The position numbers and the translations under genes were made by a program. This document shows positions 17,177-24,143 of a stretch of DNA of 29,884 bases, one piece after another. How positions within the stretch are numbered: position 1 is the stretch's first letter; each line of letters begins with the position of its first letter. Source of the stretch: JANXQE01 sp035651635 (GTDB taxonomy: Bacteria > Verrucomicrobiota > Verrucomicrobiia > Limisphaerales > UBA8199); contig DASRFK010000319.1 in NCBI GenBank assembly GCA_035651635.1, positions 1-29,884 of the forward strand, given 5' to 3'. Below the pieces are notes generated by a model. It was not told the origin of the DNA. It did no database searches and was given only the letters and a program-made list of their open reading frames with translations.

Positions 17177-17539
17177 GTTACAGGTTGCAGGTTACAAGTT
17201 ACAGGTTGAACAATGGAGCACCGTCTTCAACACGTGTGATTAAATCTGTCGGTCATTGTGTTGAGCGGCAGAAAAGCGGCAGAGGGCTGCCGCACTCCAA
17301 AACCTTCGGTTCTAGACGCCCGCCCGTGTCGCGCTTGCGTTTTGGACTGCGGCAGCCCTCCCCATGAACCTTAAAATTGGCTCGTTGATTACTAAGCACT
17401 TGCATGTTTTCGAGGTTCAGGGGTTCAATGCGCGAATTCTTCGGGGAATTCTCTGCCGCTTTTTTCGGCTTTCTGCCACGACCGACACTTCTAATCGCAC
17501 CGTTTTCAACCTGTAACTTCTAACCTGTAACCTTCAACT
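17177..17539. repeat. Large nested imperfect palindrome between convergent genes (MITE-like)
   Basis: The gap between the methyltransferase (+) and deoC (-) is one structured element. The outer arms are 17177-17210 and 17505-17539: 17190-17210 and 17505-17525 are complementary at 20 of 21 positions. Inner arms at 17236-17284 and 17451-17500 are imperfect inverted repeats of about 50 bp. Nested inside, 17283-17303 and its partner at about 17339-17359 pair over 21 bp with one mismatch. The right outer arm runs over the deoC stop codon. No transposase or target-site duplication is evident. The whole could fold as a long hairpin and act as a bidirectional terminator, or be a decayed non-autonomous element. 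Confidence 0.75.
17234..17337 (+). repeat. Dispersed repeat, copy 1 (matches 29777-29884)
   Basis: This 104-bp stretch, beginning GTGTGATTAAATCTGTCGG, is repeated at the right end of the window with only a 2-bp insertion and a few changes. It lies inside the palindromic element 17177-17539, and its second half includes GGGCTGCCGCACTCCAAAAC. Confidence 0.9.
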
Positions 17540-18283
17540 TTCTTTTGCTTCTTTCGCCCGCGCCTTATACGTATCGAGAATCGCCGCCGTGGCACTGGCG
17601 CCGCAGCGGGTCGCACCCAGGTCTCGCACACGGATCAAACCATCAAGGTCACGCACCCCGCCGGCAGCTTTGACCTGCACCCGATGTGACACACTGGCGC
17701 GCATCAGGCGCAAATCGCTTTCAGTGGCGCCCTGGTAACTGTATTTGCCGTCTGCTCCTTTGACGAAGCCATACCCGGTGGAAGTCTTGATCCAATCCGC
17801 CCCCGCCTTTTCCGAGATTTGCCCAAGTCTGCGTTTAAATTCTTCGCTCGTGAGGCCGGCGCCTCCGTTGGTCAGATAATCGTTTTCAAAAATCACCTTT
17901 ACCTTGGCTCCGTGTTTGTGGGCTTCGTCGCAAACAGCTTTGATATCGCGCTCGACATAGTCCCAATCGCCGCTAAGGGCTTTGCCGATGTTGATGACCA
18001 TATCGATCTCCACCGCACCGTCCTGGCAGGCCAGTTCGGTTTCGTAACGCTTGCTTTCGGTCGTGCTGTTGCCGTGCGGGAAACCAATAACCGCGCCGAC
18101 TTTGACGCCGGTGCCCTTGAGCAACTCGGCCGCGCGCGTAACGAAGTATGGCTTGATGCAAACCGAGACAACGCCGTACTCTGCCGCCAGCCGGCAGCCT
18201 TGCTCCATTTCCTGATCCGTCATGGTCGGATGAAGGAGGGAATGGTCGATCATTCCCGCTAATTCTTCATAGCTGTATTTCAT
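17534..18283 (-). CDS. deoC: Deoxyribose-phosphate aldolase
   Basis: Class I aldolase that splits 2-deoxyribose-5-phosphate into glyceraldehyde-3-phosphate and acetaldehyde, in cytoplasmic deoxynucleoside breakdown. It has 249 residues, normal for bacterial DERA. Key residues are in place: Asp94 in EIDMVINIG, Schiff-base Lys166 in DWIKTSTGYG, proton-relay Lys205 in VKAAGGVRD, and the opening IDHSLLHPT. The ATG is 6 nt after the stop of the sugar isomerase gene, so it is the last gene of the vapBC-isomerase-deoC unit. The stop codon sits in the right arm of the palindromic element. The name rests on clear family motifs. Confidence 0.95.
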   Translation of the reverse strand: MKYSYEELAGMIDHSLLHPTMTDQEMEQGCRLAAEYGVVSVCIKPYFVTRAAELLKGTGVKVGAVIGFPHGNSTTESKRYETELACQDGAVEIDMVINIGKALSGDWDYVERDIKAVCDEAHKHGAKVKVIFENDYLTNGGAGLTSEEFKRRLGQISEKAGADWIKTSTGYGFVKGADGKYSYQGATESDLRLMRASVSHRVQVKAAGGVRDLDGLIRVRDLGATRCGASATAAILDTYKARAKEAKES

Positions 18284-18289
18284 TGGTTC

Positions 18290-19201
18290 TTAAAAGTAGG
18301 GTGCCAGCACATTGCGCGCGACCTGGAGCGCGGTTTGGCGGCCTTCGAGCGTCTTGCCGAAGGTATCGTCCTCGACCTCAACACATACCGGACCGGCATA
18401 GCCGATTTCACGTAGTTTGGCCGCAAATTTTGCCCAATCAATCTCGCCAAAACCCGGAATGCGCGGCGTGTGCCACTCTTTGGGAAAGGCAAAAATTCCG
18501 ACCTCATTCAAGCGGTCCTGGTGCACGAGCATGTCTTTGGCGTGCACATGGAACAGCTTGTCCTTAAACTCACGCAACGGGCTGAGCGGATCCATTCGTT
18601 GCAGCACGAAATGCGAGGGGTCATAATTCAGGCCGAAATTAGCAGAAGCGATGTCGCTGAACATGCGCCGCCAAATCATGGGCGAGGTGGCCAGGTTTTT
18701 GCCGCCCGGCCATTCATCCCGCGAGAAGGACATCGGACAGTTCTCGATCCCTACCTTGATGCCGTGGTCCTCGGCAAACCCAATGAGCGGTCGCCAGACC
18801 TTCAAGAATCTCGGCCAGTTCTCCTCGACCGTCCTGGTCCAGTCACGACCGACAAACGTGTTGGCGTTTTTTAAACCCAGCCTCTCCGCAGCAAGGATGA
18901 CTTTTTTGAAATGATCCACGGATTTCTTTGAAACCGCCGGGTCTGGATCCAGCGGATTGGGATAGTATCCCAGGGCGGAGATCGTGATGCCGCGTCTGGC
19001 GCATTCGCCCTTGAGGTCCTCGGCCTGAGTTTGGCTCAGGTTGATAACATCGATGTGCGTGACCCCCGCGAATTTGCGTTCGGCCTTTCCCGCCGGCCAA
19101 CAGGCCACTTCCAGGCAGGAAAAATGGTTTTGAACGGCGAAGTCCAGCAGTTCCTTGAATGAAAGCTCCGGCAGAATGGCGGTAAAGAATCCGAGTTTCA
19201 T
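18290..19201 (-). CDS. Sugar phosphate isomerase/epimerase (xylose-isomerase-like TIM barrel)
   Basis: A 303-residue AP-endonuclease-2-fold TIM barrel of the sugar isomerase/epimerase group. Predicted metal ligands are Glu153 (GIENCP), Asp194 and His197 (NYDPSH), His220 (FHVHAKD) and Glu275 (VCVEVED). No signal peptide is present. The start codon overlaps the vapC stop by 4 bp (ATGA read on the minus strand), and deoC follows after 6 nt. Relatives act in inositol, hydroxypyruvate or ketose metabolism; the exact sugar is unknown. Linkage to deoC and a Gfo/Idh oxidoreductase suggests use of an uncommon sugar or nucleoside sugar. Confidence 0.9.
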   Translation of the reverse strand: MKLGFFTAILPELSFKELLDFAVQNHFSCLEVACWPAGKAERKFAGVTHIDVINLSQTQAEDLKGECARRGITISALGYYPNPLDPDPAVSKKSVDHFKKVILAAERLGLKNANTFVGRDWTRTVEENWPRFLKVWRPLIGFAEDHGIKVGIENCPMSFSRDEWPGGKNLATSPMIWRRMFSDIASANFGLNYDPSHFVLQRMDPLSPLREFKDKLFHVHAKDMLVHQDRLNEVGIFAFPKEWHTPRIPGFGEIDWAKFAAKLREIGYAGPVCVEVEDDTFGKTLEGRQTALQVARNVLAPYF

Positions 19202-19596
19202 GCTTCGAGTTGGTGCGTGCTGCGCACACCGGGAATTAGGCTGAAATGTTTGTCATAGGTCAATACCACAGCGTCGACGCGTTGGGCGCAGCAAGCAATG
19301 ACCACATCCGTGAGCGGCAGGACGGCGCCCTGCCGGTCCAGTTCCCAGAGCGTTTGTTCGACGCGTTCCCACAGGCGGCTGTCCGTGGGAACGTTGATGT
19401 TCACGTCCCAAAACGCGCGAAACCGGTCACGCACCTTTTGCGGGCGAAGCGCCCGGGCTACCTCGCAGCGCACGACGCCGCAAATAACCAGGTCGCGGCT
19501 GGCGGCGCTGAGAGCCAGAGCACGCAACGGATCCTGACCCTGCCGCAATAGCCGAATATAGAAACTGCTATCCGCGAGAACGGGACTTGCGGCCAT
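19198..19596 (-). CDS. vapC: VapC-type PIN-domain toxin
   Basis: A 132-residue PIN-domain ribonuclease. The four acidic active-site residues are visible: Asp9 in VLADSSFYI, Glu45 in RCEVARAL, Asp97 in PLTDVVIA and Asp115 in TYDKHFS. VapC toxins cleave tRNA or rRNA and are held inactive by VapB. The start overlaps the vapB coding region by 29 bp, and the stop overlaps the isomerase start by 4 bp. This places the toxin in translational coupling with a metabolic gene. The target RNA cannot be predicted. Confidence 0.92.
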   Translation of the reverse strand: MAASPVLADSSFYIRLLRQGQDPLRALALSAASRDLVICGVVRCEVARALRPQKVRDRFRAFWDVNINVPTDSRLWERVEQTLWELDRQGAVLPLTDVVIACCAQRVDAVVLTYDKHFSLIPGVRSTHQLEA

Positions 19597-19828
19597 AAGT
19601 CACGGGAGTCTCGCTGCGGCGCAGCGCTTCCAGGTCGTAAACCGGGTCGACCGTTTCTCTCAACTCGTCCGCACTGAGGCCCAGTCCGGCAGAGCTCAAC
19701 TTGATCAGCTTGGCTCTTCTGTCCATTTCTCTGAGCGCTAAATCGATGGCCTTGGTCTTGCTGGTGGCGCCGGTCGCCTCCATCACCCTGGCGAGCAACT
19801 CATCATCGATGTGCATGGTCATCTTCAT
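19568..19828 (-). CDS. vapB: VapB-type antitoxin
   Basis: An 86-residue antitoxin of the VapB family. The N-terminal MKMTMHIDDELLARVMEATGATSKTKAIDLALREM is the ribbon-helix-helix DNA-binding part; the acidic C-terminal part (DELRETVDPVYDLEALRRSE) would wrap VapC. Several ATGs are in frame (19834, 19828, 19822). The one at 19828 is chosen because the promoter -10 ends only 8 nt before it, while 19834 lies inside the predicted promoter and operator. It overlaps vapC by 29 bp. The antitoxin should repress its own promoter through the palindrome at 19831-19845. Confidence 0.88.
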   Translation of the reverse strand: MKMTMHIDDELLARVMEATGATSKTKAIDLALREMDRRAKLIKLSSAGLGLSADELRETVDPVYDLEALRRSETPVTYGRKSRSRG

Positions 19829-19830
19829 CG

Positions 19831-19845
19831 CCATACAATGTATGG
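19831..19845. promoter_or_regulatory. Palindromic operator at the vapB start
   Basis: CCATAC-AAT-GTATGG is a perfect 6-bp inverted repeat around a 3-bp centre, overlapping the vapB -10 element and the first candidate start codon. It is the expected kind of VapB/VapBC autoregulatory site. Its core ATACAATGTAT also occurs in the padR operator at 12147-12157. Confidence 0.65.
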
Positions 19846-19865
19846 TCTGTATGCCATATCGTCAA
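19837..19865 (-). promoter_or_regulatory. vapB promoter (minus strand), near-leaderless
   Basis: Read on the minus strand, TTGACG (19865-19860), a 17-nt spacer and TACATT (19842-19837) match the -35/-10 spacing of a housekeeping promoter. The predicted start of transcription falls at or beside the ATG at 19828, leaving no room for a ribosome binding site. Confidence 0.6.
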
Positions 19866-19877
19866 GGTCTTCCGGAT

Positions 19878-21026
19878 TCAGACTCTGACCCAACCGCCTT
19901 CCACATGGCTCCGGGACACCGCCTCGCACACCGCCACTTCCTGGTGTCCGTCCTGTACCCCTGCGAATAGACGCTCCCCGGGAGCCTTGCCGATTGCGTT
20001 GTAGACCGAGCGGAAGAGCATCTTAAACGTATCCGGGAAGCCCTCCACGTGTCCGGGCGGATAATCGATAAACGGCCTGACTCCCGGGCCGAACTCGGGC
20101 GTCGCGCGGAACGAAACCTGGTTCGGTTCATCCCGATGCCCGAGCCCGAGTGTCTCCGGCTGCTCGGAGCACCACCAGGCGGACTTTTTGGATCCGTAAA
20201 TCTCAAAGCGGATACAGTTCTTTCGCCCGGCGGCGACTTGCGACACCGCGACGTTGCCTCGCGCGCCGTTGCTGAAGCGCAAAAGCACACTGCCGAAGTC
20301 TTCCGTTTTTACAGGATACGAATGATACCGAAGCTTGGCATCGGCCCTGGCGAAGGTTTCCACCTCGCCGATGGGTCGCTTGCGCGTTTTGTGCCAGGTG
20401 CCCAGGTCGGCGAATACGGATTGGATCCGCGCGCCGAGGATGAACGAAACCGTGTCCAGCCAATGCGTGCCGATATCGGCTACCGCCCGCAACTTGCCAC
20501 CCTCCCGGGGCAGCAGCCGCCAGTTGTAATCCGTATCCTTGAACAGCCAATCCTGCATGTACGAGCCATTCACATGAATGATCTCACCCAGGTCGCCCGC
20601 GCGCGCGAGTTGGCGCATTTGCAGCACGGCGGGATAAAAGCGCACGTTGTAATTGACCGCGAAGATCGTGCGCGCCTTTGCCGCCTCAGCCACGATCCGG
20701 GCAGTTTCCCCGGTGTTCATCGCCAGCGGCTTCTCGCAAATGCAATGTTTGCCCGCCCGCAGCGCGGCCAAGGCCATCTCGCAATGAAACCGGTTCGGCG
20801 TCGTAATATGCACCACATCGACTTCCGGCGAGCGCAACATTTCCTGGTAGTTGGAAAAGACCAGCGGAATGCCGTGCTTCGCCGCGGCGGCTTGGACACG
20901 GTCGGGCAAGTCGCACAGGGCTACCACCCGCACACCGAGCCGGCGCAACGCTTCAATGTGCACCGGCCCGATGAAACCAGTGCCGATGATTCCGGCGCGA
21001 ATCTGGTTGATTTGCCTGACGGGCAT
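19878..21026 (-). CDS. Gfo/Idh/MocA-family oxidoreductase
   Basis: An NAD(P)-dependent sugar or inositol dehydrogenase-like enzyme of 382 residues from the ATG at 21026. A start at 21086 would add a basic 20-residue tail ahead of the Rossmann strand and is less likely. The dinucleotide-binding motif GIIGTGFIG lies at 12-20 and the signature CEKPLAMN has Glu98-Lys99-Pro100. The C-terminal beta-sheet domain includes DIGTHWLDTVSFI, the substrate-site Asp/His pair of the family. No Tat leader is present, so it is cytoplasmic. It ends only about 50 bp before vapB on the same strand, but vapB has its own promoter. Substrate is not predictable. Confidence 0.9.
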   Translation of the reverse strand: MPVRQINQIRAGIIGTGFIGPVHIEALRRLGVRVVALCDLPDRVQAAAAKHGIPLVFSNYQEMLRSPEVDVVHITTPNRFHCEMALAALRAGKHCICEKPLAMNTGETARIVAEAAKARTIFAVNYNVRFYPAVLQMRQLARAGDLGEIIHVNGSYMQDWLFKDTDYNWRLLPREGGKLRAVADIGTHWLDTVSFILGARIQSVFADLGTWHKTRKRPIGEVETFARADAKLRYHSYPVKTEDFGSVLLRFSNGARGNVAVSQVAAGRKNCIRFEIYGSKKSAWWCSEQPETLGLGHRDEPNQVSFRATPEFGPGVRPFIDYPPGHVEGFPDTFKMLFRSVYNAIGKAPGERLFAGVQDGHQEVAVCEAVSRSHVEGGWVRV

Positions 21027-21130
21027 GCTTAGTTTCGTGGTGGCCTTCACGCCGTCCAACCTGCGGCGCTCGCGCGGCGGAGTCAACAGCGATTGGGGGC
21101 CCTAAGGGAACCACAAATGAACACCAAGAT

Positions 21131-21841
21131 ATGCATGGCAAACTGCATCGCCGCCGGTTCCTCGCGGCTTCAACGGGTTTAGTGATCGCGGCCCCACTTC
21201 TCACGCTGGGTGCCGAACCAGGGAAACTCGACCCCGATGAGGGTGTCACCGCACCCGAGGATTTGATGAAAGAACACGGGGTGCTCAACCGCTGCCTGCT
21301 GATCTACGAAGAAGGGATGCGGCGATTACGCCAACGTGAGGAGGTCGCTCCCGAGGTCTTCAGCCACACCGCCCAACTCGTGCGTACGTTTGTCGAGGAA
21401 TACCACGAGAAGAACGAAGAGAAATATATTTTTCCCCAGTTTGAGCGCGCCGGGAAACTGGTTGATTTGGTTGAGACTCTCAAGACCCAACACCAGGCTG
21501 GACGCGTGGTGACAGCCCACATTCTCGAACTCTGCCAACCGGACATGTTCCGGCACAAATCCAACCGAAAGGGGCTAACGGACGCGTGCGCGAGTTTCAT
21601 TCGCATGTACCGCCCTCACGAAGCGCGGGAAGACACGGTTTTGTTCCCCGCACTGCGGACCATTCTCAAACCCAAGGAAGTTGAAGAACTGGGTGAACGA
21701 ATGGAAGAAGATGAGCACAAGGTGCTCGGAGATGAGGGCTTCGAAAAGAGCGTGGCCCAGGTTGAGACGATTGAAAAGCAGTTGGGCATCTATGACCTGA
21801 AGCAGTTCACGCCTGGCGTCAGCGGCTCGCGCCACGGTTAA
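21131..21841 (+). CDS. Hemerythrin HHE-domain protein with Tat signal
   Basis: A 236-residue exported protein. The N-terminus HRRRFLAAS followed by a hydrophobic segment is a Tat signal (cleavage near LGA, about 28), so the protein is probably exported folded with its metal. A hemerythrin-like four-helix bundle supplies His49 (KEHGVLNR), His92 and Glu96 (EYHEKNEEKYIFP), His121 (TQHQAGR), His163 and Glu167 (RPHEAREDTVLFP), the pattern of a di-iron site. It may bind oxygen or nitric oxide or sense redox state. It diverges from the Gfo/Idh gene with about 100 bp between the starts. Alternative: a DUF2383-like storage bundle, less likely. Confidence 0.88.
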   Translation: MHGKLHRRRFLAASTGLVIAAPLLTLGAEPGKLDPDEGVTAPEDLMKEHGVLNRCLLIYEEGMRRLRQREEVAPEVFSHTAQLVRTFVEEYHEKNEEKYIFPQFERAGKLVDLVETLKTQHQAGRVVTAHILELCQPDMFRHKSNRKGLTDACASFIRMYRPHEAREDTVLFPALRTILKPKEVEELGERMEEDEHKVLGDEGFEKSVAQVETIEKQLGIYDLKQFTPGVSGSRHG

Positions 21842-21900
21842 ACCGCTCTAGAATCACAAAACCCCGGTGGGTGACCTGTTTACAGAATGGATTCCGAAGG

Positions 21901-22020
21901 TTTTGGAGTGCGCCGCCTTGCGGCGCTTTGGGGGACAAAGTAGGCTCGAATGATTGAAATCTTTCGCCGGTCAACCATCGTTCAGTTCCAAAAGCGGCGC
22001 AACGCGCCGCACTCCAAGAA
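21901..22020. repeat. Inverted repeat of the GCCGCACTCCAA family
   Basis: The arms at 21901-21931 and about 21988-22018 are imperfect inverted repeats. The left begins TTTTGGAGTGCGCCGCC; the right ends GCGCCGCACTCCAAGAA. Each arm also has its own small GC-rich hairpin (for example GGCGCAACGCGCC in the right arm). The motif GCCGCACTCCAA is shared with the elements at 17234-17337 and 29777-29884. It fills most of the 291-bp gap 21842-22132 between hemerythrin and lemA. Confidence 0.75.
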
Positions 22021-22132
22021 GCTGGCGCGCGAGTTTGCGCCCGACCCCAATGCATCGTGGCATATAAACCGGGCATCGCTTTATAATAGCCCGGCGGACG
22101 CTTACAAGTATCGTATAACTAATTGGTAATTT

Positions 22133-22780
22133 ATGAAAAAACTGGCGATAGGGTGCGGTATCCTCGTGGTTCTCGGGGTGATTGCTTTGGTGATAATCGC
22201 CATTGCCGGCGGAAGTTACAATCATCTGGTCCGGCTGCAACAAGCCGTCGACACGCAATGGGCTCAGGTGCAGAACGTCTATCAGCGACGCGCAGACCTG
22301 GTGCCGAATCTGGTGGCCACCGTATCCGGCGCCGCCAATTTCGAGAAATCCACCTTGACGGAGGTCACCGCTGCCCGCGCCTCAGTGGGCCAGGTTAAGC
22401 TCAATCCCAGTTCCGCCCCAACCGATGCCGCCAAGCTGGCGGAATTCGACCGCGCCCAGGGCCAACTCTCGAGCGCCCTGTCCAGGTTACTGGTCGTTTC
22501 CGAGCGGTACCCGGATTTGAAGGCGACTCAGAATTTTCAAGATCTGCAGGCCCAGTTGGAAGGAACAGAGAACCGCATCAGTGTCGAACGCCGCAACTTC
22601 AACCAGGCGGTGCAAGCTTATAATACCGCCATCAAATCTTTCCCCGCGGTTTTTTATGCCGGCGTATTCGGCTTTAAGGAACGACCGTACTTCGCCGCCA
22701 CCCCGGGTGCCGAAACTCCGCCCAAAGTCCAGTTCGATTTCGGCAAACCGGCGACCGCTCCAACCCCGGAGAAACAGTGA
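22133..22780 (+). CDS. lemA: LemA-family membrane protein
   Basis: A 215-residue LemA-type protein. A single N-terminal membrane segment (residues 5-27) is followed by a coiled helical bundle with the family motifs YNHLVRLQQAVDTQWAQVQNVYQRRADLVPNLV and a C-terminal ERRNFNQAVQAYNTAI. The tail is Pro/Ala rich. LemA proteins are widespread and poorly understood; gene linkage with TPM-domain proteins is common, as here. A -10-like TATAAC lies about 20 bp upstream (near 22114), but no matching -35 is seen. It is the first gene of a three-gene set with the next coding region starting within 70 nt. Confidence 0.93.
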   Translation: MKKLAIGCGILVVLGVIALVIIAIAGGSYNHLVRLQQAVDTQWAQVQNVYQRRADLVPNLVATVSGAANFEKSTLTEVTAARASVGQVKLNPSSAPTDAAKLAEFDRAQGQLSSALSRLLVVSERYPDLKATQNFQDLQAQLEGTENRISVERRNFNQAVQAYNTAIKSFPAVFYAGVFGFKERPYFAATPGAETPPKVQFDFGKPATAPTPEKQ

Positions 22781-22846
22781 GTGAGCAAGTGCATTTTAGC
22801 AAGCCACGGCGTCACTGAGGGACCGCACCCCGAGGCGCTGCGGGAA

Positions 22847-23644
22847 ATGTCCTTTTGCAGATTCGGAATTCGTCCGGGACTCGTCCTCCTGCTGCTCTTC
22901 GCCGGTTTAATTTCCTGCGCTTCAGGGATTCAGGCGGCTGAGCGCATGCCGCCGGCACCGGATCAGTACTTCAACGATTACGCCCACGTGATCTCTCCGT
23001 CGACGGCAACCCAACTCAATCGCAAGCTGTCCGATTTTGAGCGCGACACCTCGAACCAGATTTTGGTCGTGATCTATCCCAAGATGGACTCGGATTCGTC
23101 CATCGAAGATTACACCGTGCGCGTGGCGCAAGCCTGGAGGGTCGGACAAAAGGCTCGGAACAATGGTGCCGTGCTCTTTGTGTTCATTCAGGATCGTAAG
23201 ATGTTTCTCCAAGTCGGCTATGGCCTGGAAGGGGCTTTGCCCGACGTCATCGCCAAGCGGATTATTGAGAATGAAATTAAGCCCCGGTTCAAAGCCGGCG
23301 ATTACGACGGCGGCCTCAGCGCCGGAGTTGCCGCAATTATGGCAGCTACCAGGGGCGAATACAAAGGAACCGGCGCCACGGCCGGAGACCGGCCCCAAGG
23401 CAATGCAGTGTCCGCCGTGGTGGTTGTGCTTTTCGCGGTCGGGTTTATCGCGTTTGCCTTATTGGCAGCACGCCGCCGAACCTACGGATACAGCGGTTGG
23501 ACTCTTGGCAGTGGCGGATTCTCCGGCGGCAACTGGGGCGGCGGAGGTGGCGGAGGATGGGGCGGCGGGGGTGGGGGCGGCGGCGGGGGCTTTTCAGCCG
23601 GTGGCGGCAGTTTCGGTGGCGGGGGCGCCGGCGGCAGTTGGTGA
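22847..23644 (+). CDS. TPM-domain (YgcG-like) membrane protein with Gly-rich tail
   Basis: A 265-residue exported membrane protein. The ATG at 22847 begins a signal peptide (GLVLLLLFAGLISCASG); an in-frame GTG at 22781 would add 22 residues before it. The TPM domain spans about 45-170 with YFNDYAHVISPSTATQLNRKL, TSNQILVVIYP, NNGAVLFVFIQDRKMFLQVGYGLEG and IKPRFKAGDYDGGL. A transmembrane helix (AVVVVLFAVGFIAFALLA) is followed by Arg-rich residues and a long Gly-rich tail. TPM domains have been linked to phosphatase activity and photosystem II repair in plants; bacterial roles are unclear. It pairs with lemA upstream. Confidence 0.92.
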   Translation: MSFCRFGIRPGLVLLLLFAGLISCASGIQAAERMPPAPDQYFNDYAHVISPSTATQLNRKLSDFERDTSNQILVVIYPKMDSDSSIEDYTVRVAQAWRVGQKARNNGAVLFVFIQDRKMFLQVGYGLEGALPDVIAKRIIENEIKPRFKAGDYDGGLSAGVAAIMAATRGEYKGTGATAGDRPQGNAVSAVVVVLFAVGFIAFALLAARRRTYGYSGWTLGSGGFSGGNWGGGGGGGWGGGGGGGGGGFSAGGGSFGGGGAGGSW

Positions 23645-23660
23645 TACTTATGAAGGAGCT

Positions 23661-24095
23661 ATGAAGGCCCGGCATTTTCTTAATCAACTCAGCCACGAGC
23701 AAATCGTGGCGGCGATTCAGCAAGCCGAGATGACGACCTCCGGCGAGATCCGTGTCTTTATTACCAGAAAACCAATCGAAGATCCCGTCCCGGCGGCTCA
23801 AAACCACTTTGTTGCCCTGGGAATGGAAAAAACCCGAGACCGAAACGGAGTCCTGATTTTCGTCGCACCGAAAGCGCACAAATTTGCCGTCATCGGCGAT
23901 GCCGGTGTCCACGCTAAATGCGGCGAAGGATTCTGGACCGAACTGGCGCGCGAGATGTCCGGCCATTTTCGAAAATCCGACTTCACCGCCGGCATCGTTC
24001 ACGGAGTGCGCAAGGCCGGCGAGTTGCTCGCCCAACATTTCCCTCGTCGCCCCGACGACACGAACGAACTGCCGGATCAAGTCGAAAGCGACTGA
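23661..24095 (+). CDS. Short soluble TPM-domain protein
   Basis: A 144-residue protein consisting mainly of a second TPM domain: SHEQIVAAIQQAEMTTSGEIRVFIT, DRNGVLIFVAPKAHKFAVIGDAGVHAKCG and FRKSDFTAGIVHGVRKAGELLAQHFP. It has no signal peptide or membrane helix, so it is probably cytoplasmic or peripheral. The ATG at 23661 is chosen from AAGGAG just upstream (spacing only 2 nt) and the domain boundary; the frame is open further upstream but overlaps the Gly-rich tail of the previous gene. LemA, membrane TPM and soluble TPM in one row is a recurrent bacterial arrangement. Confidence 0.9.
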   Translation: MKARHFLNQLSHEQIVAAIQQAEMTTSGEIRVFITRKPIEDPVPAAQNHFVALGMEKTRDRNGVLIFVAPKAHKFAVIGDAGVHAKCGEGFWTELAREMSGHFRKSDFTAGIVHGVRKAGELLAQHFPRRPDDTNELPDQVESD

Positions 24096-24105
24096 ACGTT
24101 ACCAT

Positions 24106-24139
24106 TCGGATTTTGGCCTTCTTTCGGCCTTCGGATTTA
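24106..24139. repeat. Short direct repeats of TTCGGATTT/GGCCTTC
   Basis: TTCGGATTTT, GGCCTTC, TTCGGCCTTC and CGGATTTAG form a compact run of direct repeats in the 48-bp gap between the convergent TPM and lipoprotein genes. There is no stable inverted stem with a T tract, so a terminator is not supported. Confidence 0.45.
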
Positions 24140-24143
24140 GCAA

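Noticed and set aside
17177..17539. Insertion sequence with a transposase
   Set aside because: The stretch is repeat-only; no open frame with a DDE or HUH motif is present.
20049..21032. A 327-codon open frame opposite the Gfo/Idh gene
   Set aside because: The minus strand encodes a complete Rossmann protein with EKP motif; the plus frame is low-complexity Arg/Gly/His rich and has no recognisable fold.
23163..23660. Upstream in-frame extension of the soluble TPM gene
   Set aside because: It overlaps the TPM membrane gene in another frame; AAGGAG before 23661 and the domain start support the short form.
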